Made by a program: the position numbers and the translations under genes. From Sabethes cyaneus (Eukaryota; Arthropoda; Insecta; Diptera; Culicidae), in NCBI RefSeq assembly GCF_943734655.1, contig NC_071354.1, positions 79,917,822 to 79,981,821 on the forward strand: DNA of 64,000 nt, given 5' to 3'. The notes under the pieces are model-generated. The model saw nothing but the letters and a program-made list of their open reading frames with translations, was not told where the DNA came from and made no database searches. This document shows, one piece after another, positions 54,901-64,000 of this stretch; the stretch's first letter is position 1; every line of letters starts with the position of its first letter.

Positions 54901-55763
54901 CAGTCAACCAAAAAAGTATTCGGACAGCAGCGCATAAATTTTTCTTTTAGTAATTTTGCGCAGCATTTTTGCAAAGAATGGTAACACATATTTTTTAAAA
55001 TAATGTTTAACTAAAGCATATTTAGAAGCACAACAAAAATTCGGGGAAAAGCTTTCCGCTTTGAAGATAGAGTACATATAGTTTGAATTGGCTAAAAATG
55101 CAGCCAAAAAAGTATTCGGACAGTTAACTATTAGTTGAAACAAATGTCCTTTCTCGCTTCTTGATGACCTGTTTTAATCTGGGATAAAATTAACAATTTT
55201 CCAAATATCCCCCTCTGTGAATTGCTGACCATTTTTTTTACAAGAGCCCGGTTTAAGTCATTTTAATATGAAACCGAATGATTTATCATTATAGACATTA
55301 AATTATCTAAAAAGATGTTCAAAAGGGTTCAAATCTAGACTGAATACTGATGTTTCGATAGCGCTAGGACAATTGTATGGTGCCTACCGTTTACAATTAT
55401 CGACAGTACGTTTAGATTCAACATCCCGGTACAATATGTATGTACCACACAATTACAATTTTGCTTTAATTTCGCCTAAAATTGTTCAGATAATTAAGTT
55501 TACACTTAGTTCTATCCAAAAATATATATCTTTGCTACCTCGGAGCTTTCCATGCACCCCAACAAGGTATGACACCAACAACCCTTATGCAGGAATAACT
55601 AAAAGAAAAGGGCTACAAGAGGAAAATCACTCGTCAGCAAGTAAACAAGCAATGCGGTTAGTATCATACCTTTACTGTGTTACCATTCTGTGCAAAAATA
55701 CTGCGCAAAATTACTATAAGAAAAATTTATGCGCTGCTGTCCGAATACTTTTTTGGTTGACTG
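54901..55763. mobile_element. Tc1-like non-autonomous element, 863 bp
   Basis: ~65-bp inverted ends start CAGTCAACCAAAAAAGTATT and are flanked by TA (54899-54900, 55764-55765). An internal direct copy, CCAAAAAAGTATTCGGACAG near 55106, resembles the IR/DR layout of Tc1 elements. No transposase frame remains. Confidence 0.8.
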
Positions 55764-56755
55764 TACTAATGCTATGAGTACTTCAATAAGCGACGGCCGA
55801 CCAGCAGCGGTTCATGTGTGGCACAAATTTTAACAGTGCAATCAATTCGTCATTCATTATTATTATCAACCATTCGAGAGCCAATTGAATCATTCGAATC
55901 TGGAAATCAGTTGTTATAGAATTTACTTTGCATCAGAAAGCTATCCTACTGCAATAAAGGTTTGCACGAAAATAGTAACATTGGCGGGCGGCACTCACCG
56001 TCAAAGGATGATTGGAGCGCATTCGAGGGCTAATTCGATTGAGTGGATTTCCCGATTTACAACCCTATACACACTCAATCAGTATCGATTGAATCGTAAT
56101 AAACAACGATGCAGTTCGACAAAGACAGACGACAAGTGGTAATTTACGATCTGCAACTTTGTAACCAGGCTCGAAACACGTGAATATCGCTAAACAACAG
56201 GCTGATCGGTGGAGACGAGTACGAGTGTGAATCGATTTTAAAAATAGTTCCATTATAACACCAAACACAGGGGATTGTATCGCACCGGTATTCATATAAC
56301 TAAGCTGTAAAAATCGGCATGTGTACTGGGATAACTTTGATGTTTTCCTCAAAAGCGGATACGCGTGCGTTGTAGGAAACACGTGATTTGTTTCTGGTTT
56401 TCTCTTTTTGCAGAGTTAAGAAAAAAGGCGGTACGTTTGCTAAATAGGCAACGTGTCCAGCAATTTTATTGGAAAATGTCTTTCAAAAATGACTACTAAA
56501 ATCAGCGCCAGGGCACACCGAATTTGAAGTCCCCTCTGTCTGTGTGCGTACCACACGTTGCACAAACAAACTGGGCTTTCGTCCTTTCAATGAATGTGCG
56601 TAAGGAACGCATGAACAAAAAATTAGAACTATTATTCGGTCAGTGCTAATAAGTTCCCTCAACAATCATAGGCAAGTATTTCGATTTTGATTATTGTAGC
56701 TTAAGGTAAAGAAGGGAAACAGGACAGAACACGATTCAATGGGATTAGACTAGGG
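55764..56755. other. No gene seen
   Basis: No recognisable coding, RNA or repeat feature. Confidence 0.45.
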
Positions 56756-56870
56756 CTGTCTAACCGGTAGTACCGGTAGTACCAAAACCGGTAATACCGA
56801 CCAATTTTTGGATACCGAAATACCGGTTTTGGCAAAGCAAAAAACCGGTATTTCCGGTATTTTCTAATAT
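56756..56870. repeat. ACCGGTA-rich low-complexity block
   Basis: TAGGGCTGTCTAACCGGTAG is followed by many TACCGGTA / ACCGGTATTT units in both orientations that can pair. It looks like the end of a hAT-type element (the GGGCTGTC start is typical), but a second end was not found. Confidence 0.4.
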
Positions 56871-57194
56871 CTTAGTTTTTTCAAACTTCTTATTCTAAGA
56901 AGAACTAAGTTTGATGGAAGATTGTAAAAATCATAGAAAAACAACTTGGTGTTAAAGCTGACGAGATTCTGCGACTACTAACAATGAAGAAGGTGAAATT
57001 GTGGGTCAAATAATTATTGTTCTTGAACCCGTTTAAGGCACAGTAGAGCATCTTTGTCGTGAAAAAGTTTCATTGTAAGACTAGACGTCGCGTTTCAATT
57101 TATTTTTGAACAACTTGATATTTAAAAGCCACCAAATTATTCGAAGTTCTCAAATAACGAATTTAGGAAACAAAATCAGGGACCAGTAACGTCA

Positions 57195-57450
57195 CTTATA
57201 AGTAAATCCCTACTCAACAATGAAGTAAAGATGCTTCGTTTCAACTGAAGCAACGCCGCTTCGTTTTAAAACTGCCTTCAATCAGCCTCAATAAAACGGC
57301 TTTCACTTCTTGTCGACCGATTTTAAAGTTTCATTTGTCAAATCAAATGTCTATCAAATATTCAGTAGAAGACCAGCAACTTTGAATGCAATTGAATTGA
57401 ATTTAAGTAACATTTCCTACAATTTAGCGCATATTATAATTAACCTACTC
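57195..57450. repeat. Dispersed repeat R1, copy 2
   Basis: Matches 3620-4060 in order: CTACTCAACAATGAAG, CTGAAGCAACGCCGCTTC, AAACTGCCTTCAATCAGC, CGATTTTAAAGTTTCA. Confidence 0.55.
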
Positions 57451-57604
57451 AACATCTTTTGAAACGAGGGTTCTACAATTGATGAAGGGACGGTAGGGGA
57501 AAGAAATGAAAATTTTTAGTGAAGGAGGGGAAGAGCGGAAAGGAATGGGGGGGGGGTATTGGTAGCTATGCTTGACAAGTAGTCATTTTGACTCCTACCT
57601 TTTG

Positions 57605-57735
57605 TCCCAATGCTGGAAGGTGCATGGGTCGAACCAGGCTATAATCTGAGATTATACCCGGATTCGAACCCACAACACCCGCCAGGGCATGTGATTCGCT
57701 GGTACTTGTACCTTTGAACCATAGAGGCGCTGGAC
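57605..57735 (-). repeat. tRNA-like sequence, possible second SINE family
   Basis: The minus strand contains TATGGTTCAAAGGTACAAGT and, ~45 bp on, the B-box-like GTGGGTTCGAATCCGGG. No full cloverleaf can be drawn, so it is not called a tRNA gene. Confidence 0.35.
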
Positions 57736-57778
57736 AAAAGGAGACCGCAAAATCCACTTCTCAAGAATAGCGACGCGT

Positions 57779-58142
57779 TTGGTTGGGTTATCCACACATA
57801 TTGTGGAAGCATTTCTTATTCCGTCCGGCGTACCGCAAGGAAATGCACTCGGACCATTGTTCTTCAATATCTTTGTAAACGACTTGGGTGCACCGTCTCC
57901 CATACTATCGCTCGCGGATGTCTTGACAATTTTTCGAGTAATACTACCAGTTTCGGACTCTATGGTACTGCAAGAGGACTCGAACAATCTACTAATTTGG
58001 TGTGATAATAATGGCATCCGCAGTAACAATCGGCTGTACCACCAATACTCATTGGGGTCAGATATTGTAGATTGTGGTTACTCAATCTGCGTCATAGGTG
58101 ACACTATTGACTCGAAAGACAGATTTGACGAGCATACCGCCT
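57779..58142 (+). mobile_element. Jockey/CR1-type LINE RT fragment
   Basis: The plus strand reads SGVPQGNALGPLFFNIFVND and, after the decayed catalytic box (LADV in place of YADD), EDSNNLLIWCDNNGIRSN. This differs from the RTE-like copies elsewhere. Confidence 0.7.
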
Positions 58143-58340
58143 AGTTAGCTTCGAGGTACGATGCTTGTCTAACAAGCCAGTCGTCGAATGTTCGAATCTC
58201 GGCTAGGCGGTGCATGCTTGATAGAGTCAGTAGGATCGTTACACTGGCCCCGTAATTTTCCTGTACTCTAAACAGCCGGCTGCGAAGTCTGTCGATAAAG
58301 AAGGGTAATGTCTAATGACGGTTAAATCCCACGACTTTGC
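58143..58340 (+). mobile_element. tRNA-derived SINE, copy 4 (best preserved)
   Basis: A box TAGCTTCGAGGTACGATG and B box ATGTTCGAATCTCG, then the family body GAGTCAGTAGGATCGTTACA and AACAGCCGGCTGCGAAGTCT. It ends near an AT-rich ACTTTGCTTTTTG. It directly abuts the LINE fragment. Confidence 0.7.
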
Positions 58341-58835
58341 TTTTTGACGAGCATATTGGTATTTTTACTGCGACTGCGAAGATTTTCTCCGCACTAGGAT
58401 TCATTCGTTGTCATGTTTAACATCTACGCGCCTAAAACACTGTATAGTTCGTTGGTGTGTAGCATCCTGGAGTATGCTTCTATGTACCGTTTTGTGTCAG
58501 GCCCAGCATTACTAGGACAGGTGCCGATCAGTGTACCTCCTAGCCAACTTCGCGATATGTAGTTTCTTACAATACCTTTCCATTGGACGCACTTTGGTCA
58601 GAATAATCATTAACTCATGTCTTCGAGCCTTTAATGATGTATGTGACATCTTCGACTTCGACATGTCAAACCCAGTTTTTAAAACATGAATCATCGAATT
58701 AGGGTATATAGATTGCATAGATTGTAAGTATATTCAGCCTGTACAATTTTGGTCGAAGGCGGTGAAAATAAAATAAAGTAAATAAAATAATACTTGACAT
58801 TTTTTTGAAGTTAAGTATTTTCTTCATCCCAAAAA

Positions 58836-60320
58836 GCAGATGTCGCATGCATACACGGACTGGCAATTTGACGTCTTGATATTGCAGAAATAAATAAGCA
58901 GACAGGAGAGAACACGTTCGAATGAGACGGATCAAGACTACATAGCATCATACTGACGAGCTTGGCTTTTAAGATTATTACCATGGTGAACAAATGGACG
59001 CCTACTCAAAAGTTACTTGAAGTTTGTTGAAGATTTAATCGAAATTTTCTGAAGGTTTACTTCAATTATTTTAAAAATAGTTATTTGGAGTTATTTTCGC
59101 TATAATTGCTCCCCAGGTAACCAATAAGCATTAACGTAAGCAGTAAACCAGCAGCTTCTTAGCATATCTGGCATTTTATACTGCACGTTGCTGTTTATTA
59201 GCATTAAATCGGCATCCAAAATGCTGTTCAGATTCTTCTTGTCGGTAATCATCCGCAAATAAGCATTGTCAGCACTATAAGAGGGTTAGCCGTAAATTAT
59301 CTGTATATTTTGCCAAAGTAGTTTTTAAGTAGCATTTAAGGTGAAATTTAAGGAGAAATGCTTAAGGTGAAATGCTCACTGTCTTGCATTTGAATGGCAT
59401 TGGTAATGCTTATTGGTTACCTGGGTCGCCTTTCTAACAATTCAACAATTCAAACAAGACCACGCAAACTTTCGTGCCTCAACGGTTGCAGCTCAGGAAT
59501 CAGGAAAGCAGTTAGCACTTTCGGATGATACGGAGCAGGATTGGACAGCATCAAAATAACGAGTTTGCTTTCTAACCATTGTCAGTGTGAACAAAGGCAT
59601 GCTTAATAATGAAATATTTTTTTTAAGCTTTATATAAAGTTTTGTTTGCTTGAAGAGCTAGTTGTTAGTTTTCATTGGAGAGATTTTCTCCGCGATTGCT
59701 TAACTTTCAGACAAAGACGACACATGCATCACGGACTGGCTACAATGAATCAATTTTCTGCTCAAGAATAGGAAAGGATACCGGCGCGTTAGGTAACGAA
59801 TAGTTGGGTCGACTCTACGAGAGTTGGGTTTCTTGAAACATTAATTGAAATTATTTTCTCTATGCAGCAATTATCACAGAGAAAAGAGCGATAAAAAAAT
59901 TGCTCAAATTTTGTTCAAACTCGCTGTACTTTTTCACAAATACGAATATTTTTCGTGTTTTTGCAATGATACTCTACCTCAGTAATTTGCTAGAAATCGC
60001 ATTAAAATACCTTTTGTTTGTCGTTACGAAAGAGATGACTTAGGAATGTAAATAAAAATTCTGTGGAATTGCTGTGTGATTTCTCACCTTCTTAGTCAAA
60101 GAGAATACAAATTTTCAGGCCTCATCGGATTAGCTCAGGAATAAATAAAACTCAGGAATAAGGAAAATAGCTACGATAAAACACTTTCAGATGAGACGGA
60201 GCAAGATTGGATTATTTGCTTTACGATTTTTCAACTTCAAAACACAGACGACACATGCATACACGGACTGGCTACTATGAGTTAGTTTTTGTGGCTTGAC
60301 AGTCGCTTGCAGGTCAAGAA
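58836..60320. repeat. Three diverged copies of a shared unit
   Basis: GACGACACATGCATACACGG + ACTGGCTACTATGA occurs at ~58842, ~59714 and ~60242. GATGAGACGGAGCAAGATTG-like sequence occurs at ~58911, ~59524 and ~60191. CTCAGGAATCAGGAAA-like stretches precede the latter two copies. The copies are in direct orientation, interrupted by MITEs; no coding frame. Confidence 0.55.
59112..59425. mobile_element. MITE L, 314 bp
   Basis: Ends CCCAGGTAACCAATAAGCAT and the reverse complement ATGCTTATTGGTTACCTGGG match almost perfectly. Internal AAGCAT/ATGCTT motifs are frequent. No clear target duplication. Confidence 0.75.
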
Positions 60321-60611
60321 CAGGGTTGCCACATGCACAGATTATTCTGTGTTTAACAGATATTTGAAAGAAATCGCCTGTACAGAATCTGTATGCATAG
60401 AATACAGATTTTCGCCAAATTACACAGATTAAACAGATTTTTGAGCTTTTACATGAGAGTGAAAGAGATGGAAATAGTCCGCAAAATTACTCTCTATCTC
60501 TTTCACTCTCATTGTTTTGCATTGGACAGATTTTTGCACAGATATTTTTTCTCGCCGTACAGATTGCCAGATTTTTCCAACAAAAACACAGAATTATATG
60601 TGGCATCCCTG
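60321..60611. mobile_element. MITE M, 291 bp
   Basis: Ends CAGGGTTGCCACAT / ATGTGGCATCCCTG, then CACAGATTATTCTGTG / AAACACAGAATTAT. The CAGGG start suggests hAT type, but the flanking 8-mers do not match. Confidence 0.7.
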
Positions 60612-60614
60612 CCA

Positions 60615-60735
60615 CTACGCCAGGATTGACCCGTAAGAGTTAATTGTTCGTCGAGGTGTATACCGAGATTCTTGACACATGTTTCTCTATTGATTGCGTT
60701 ACCTGCTCGGTGAGCGTCAAGTCGAATTGGCATTT
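60615..60735 (-). mobile_element. LINE RT C-terminal scrap
   Basis: The minus strand reads RETCVKNLGIHLDEQLTLTG, the post-RT 'vkyLGvxLDxxLxf' segment of Jockey/CR1-type LINEs. Probably related to 57779-58142 but opposite in orientation. MITE M abuts it. Confidence 0.55.
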
Positions 60736-60739
60736 TTCA

Positions 60740-63700
60740 TCGCGTGAAAGTGATGACAGAGCATTTGAAAACTACCATTGTTTTTAGGAATAAAAGAGAC
60801 CCTCAAACTTTCTGAACATTGTTTTCGTTCATTAGTCCATTAACTATGCCCGCCCACAAAATTTCATTAATTTCTGGGACGCGATGTGTCCATTTGTACG
60901 ATAATTTTTAAAAACTACCCATTTGTCAGTTGAACAGAGGATAAATAGCCACGCGTCGTCAATGAAGCGAAGAAAGTTGAACTGTCGCATGCATGAAAAA
61001 TATTACAAAGCGAAAGGTAAAGAAGGTGTGCCAGCCAACCACCCTCCTTTGGTACGCCCCGGGTAATTACGTGTTTTGGTAAATAAAAGTGTCAGACATA
61101 CGCGTCATAAAATTCAAAGCGACTGATGGCGGTGTCACTGGATGATTTACTTTCAGCACTAGTACAGCCCAGGTGCTGTAGGTAACACGTTCCGTTCAAA
61201 ATAATAAATCAAAACAAGTGAGCGATAAAATGCCAACATCAATTGCTTTGCTAGAATATTCAGAACAAAAATAACAACAGCTTGGGATAAAAATATCGCA
61301 AATTAATCTCAATTAAGCGAGTTTTCTAGACGAAAAGAAAGTCAGTCTATGTCTTGTATTGAGCCTTCTCTGTTACCTATGATAGATAAATATTGTCAAG
61401 CAACACTGCAACAAGTAGAATGCGAACCGTTCAACGAACCATGTAACTGGCAGCATTCACTAATGTTAATGTCATGTCGAAAAAAGCAGAGAGCCGTTTA
61501 TGGTAATGTTTATGTACAAACATATACATAAATTTTACTTGGTAAGAGCCGTAAAATTGAATAATATAAAACCATGCATCATATAACAGTACGGTAACAA
61601 CGAATTGTAACAGGAATGGAGCCATTTTTACGGACTTTTTAAAAACATATTGCAATTTTCCAAAAGTTTTTACTGGACTGCAATTCTAGGGGTTAAATTT
61701 TCATGGGAATAAAAAATAATTGTTTGCAGGGACCGGTAAAATTCCTTAGATAGGAGATTTAATCACAGCAGTAAAAGCAAACGTTGTAACTATTGAGTGG
61801 CAATTAAAAATGTCAGCTGATGATAGTGCTGCAAGTCATCCTCACTAATGAATGTGACCCCACACAGTATACAGTAGTTGATGATGATGGTACCTACACT
61901 TTTTCGTTGGTTTAACGATGTAAATGCCAACCCGTAAGGCAGGCAAATGAAACGTTATTCATCATCGTATGTCACGTTTTGTTCGTATGTCGTAACCGGG
62001 AACGCCCGAGTAGTTTTTATGCCGTTTCGGTTGCAGCCATTATGTCATGCTAAGCCTAACCACATGGTCGTATATTTAGGTAAACGAAACTCCTACGAGC
62101 ATACAATGTAGACACATCAGGTTGTGGTGGATTATTTTGTGCCGTTCTTTTTCGCTAATGATTGCTGAAGCACTCGAGCGCAAAAGATTTCTGGATTACT
62201 ATATGTACATATGGCAACAAACATTCTGTGAATGGGAATTGGACTTGCTGTCAAAAGCGTTAACATTTGACAACATGCTAGCATTTTTGTATCGAAGATA
62301 GTAGAACGTTCAAAATTCATTTCGTGCCACTGAGTCAGGCCAACCGTATTCAAATAAATTGTGCTTCCTTGTTGACCTTGGCCGCCACAGAAGAGGCATT
62401 CGTGGCGTAGATTGAAAGGAATTTACTGCATGATAGAGCCCGTAAAACAGAACCGAAACATATATAGCTGAATACAGCTGCTGCTCGAGAAATGGCACTG
62501 AGTTGAAGTGCAGTGCAATGCACATACATAAAGCTGTACCTAACTATAGTTGCTGGATATTTCCTATCTTTACAGCGATTTTCACTGCTGATGATTCGAC
62601 GAAACTGGTAGGCACAGGCCGTGGAAACAGACCACAAAGCGATGGTCCTTTGTGCATACGCCATCCCTGTCCGCATAATTCATAATGTTTATCTGGTTTG
62701 AATCGTGATCTACAACAGCAGTGAGCGGGTACTAGGGAGGAGCTTTTGAAAAATATTGAAATTGAAAACTGGTCGCTAAATTGGAACCAACGAATTGCGA
62801 AACCTCCCTAGTTTTCGGATAACTCCACTCAACCGGTTGTCCTGCCGTTGACCTTGGCCACGAAATATGTAGTAAATGTTAGCTTAGCCAAGAGAACAAA
62901 AACTTTGCAGTATTACGCAACGAAAGTAGCATACAAAATGAAAACTTTCTTCGCTGGTTCTGCTATTATTATCAAGAATCGTCAACGGAAACAATCTTTT
63001 TGAAACGGTGACAGATATTATACTCTGTGCGAAATACCTACGCTCAAAGTGATTCGTAAGACACGCGCAAAAATAAGTTTCATAATCCTACTTAAATGCA
63101 AACAAATCATTGCGATTGTTTTTGAAGACCACAATCCACCACCACAATCTTATAAGGTGACCCTCTCTCATTAGCTTTTCTATCTTTATCTTGAAATTTT
63201 GCGATCACATTTTCGAATGTGGTTCCTCCTCTCCTACACTACACACAAATTTATCAATGTGTAATTGAGTTGAAGATCGATCATTCTTTCCAATTCTGAT
63301 TAAATTACGTCTTTGACCGGTATGCAAGGGAGATCGAAATACTGATGACAGGTTTTAATGCTTCTTTAAAAAAAACGTGTCTTGTCTTTGATAGCACCTG
63401 AATGAACGAAACTGAATGAAGTGCAATTTTTTCAGTAAACAAATTAGAGTGTATGCCGAATCTCAATTTTTTTTCGTACTACGCCTTGCTAAATTCAACC
63501 GGTTCTGCCGTGCAACCGCAATTTATCTTACGTTTTGTTTACGCTTCATTCGTCAAAGTAGAGAAAAAAAGTGCGAATGGGAATACAAATTTATTCGCGA
63601 CATATATAGAACATATAATGCCATGAATGAACGAACGCGCGCTGCTACAGGTTGGTGAATGGTAACAAAAATACACAAAAAGCTAATCCAAAAACATTGA

Positions 63701-64000
63701 GTCACGGTTGTTTGCTTTCTACGGGTGCGTTTTTGGGAAACATCCTGTTGGTTCAATCGAATTGTGATTGTTTTTGCGTTTAGCATTTGTTAACTATTCT
63801 TCAGTTCCATAATTTGCTCTCAGATGACATTAAAATATCAGCGATATTACGTTAAAGTCACCCCGAACGCCAAATAAAAACATATGTATAAAATTTTCTT
63901 GAAAGGACCGCATCACGAGTTTTGTAATGAAAGAAAGAAGAAGGTTTCACTTTTTCTAAGCGAAAATCAAAATAAATTATCGCAAAATAAGGTCTAATTG
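60740..64000. other. No gene seen
   Basis: Non-coding to the window end. Short open frames lack domains. TTGACCTTGGCC occurs at ~62372 and ~62847 without wider similarity. Could be intergenic or part of a long intron. Confidence 0.4.

Noticed and set aside
58143..58215. A functional tRNA gene
   Set aside because: A and B boxes are present, but no complete cloverleaf is apparent and the sequence recurs with a shared non-tRNA body, so it is a SINE head.
62340..62860. Two TTGACCTTGGCC stretches as a pair of nuclear-receptor sites
   Set aside because: They resemble half-sites, but the matches are short and isolated, with no supporting gene or spacing rule.

Overview
This is nuclear DNA from a dipteran, most probably a mosquito, and probably a culicine such as Aedes. 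That is an inference. The basis is short introns with clean GT-AG sites, insect versions of conserved genes, and a repeat load made of RTE-like LINEs, tRNA-derived SINEs, TA-flanked MITEs, Tc1/mariner DD37E relics and a BEL/Pao element. There are no prokaryotic signals (operons, Shine-Dalgarno sites, CRISPR). Real genes cover only a minor part of the window; most of the rest is transposon-derived or AT-rich DNA in which I see nothing.

Layout. 1-5750: LINE pieces, four stacked or nearby TA-flanked MITEs, and an intron-less fragment of the KIN17 3' end joined to a LINE. 5753-7096 (-): KIN17, a DNA/RNA-binding zinc-finger protein. 7452-8112: two MITEs. 8316-8610 (+): a possible 68-aa spliced gene. 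8764-10248 (+): an unidentified protein with an N-terminal Cys4 motif resembling that of USPL1. 10697-12479 (-): the Cu/Zn superoxide dismutase locus. It has one 22-codon first exon and two candidate terminal exons; one gives a normal 153-aa SOD1, the other a SOD lacking a copper-ligand histidine. 13090-17050: foldback elements and two long repeat copies, one interrupted by a MITE. 17141-18991 (+): Gasz/ASZ1 (ankyrin + SAM + C-terminal membrane anchor, piRNA pathway). 19323-27348 (+): an SLC6 neurotransmitter/amino-acid symporter whose 5.8-kb intron is packed with antisense LINE and SINE copies.

27350-43770 has no convincing host gene. It holds a LINE split by a young, RT-less BEL/Pao element (30265-34453, 657-bp LTRs with one difference seen, 5-bp target duplication), two mariner-like relics, a 695-bp MITE and a scrap of copia gag. 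43776-45425 (-): the C-terminal two exons of inositol hexakisphosphate kinase, with an orphan exon at 46797-46917 (-). 47-64 kb is repeat-rich intergenic or intronic DNA: LINEs, SINEs, a Tc1-like inverted-repeat element and several MITEs.

The genes do not form a pathway. The most interesting items are the SOD locus with its alternative, ligand-deficient terminal exon; the LINE-KIN17 chimeric retrocopy; the gag-only BEL element carrying a PHD finger and a coiled coil where pol should be; and several MITE insertions whose empty sites survive in paralogous copies within the same window.
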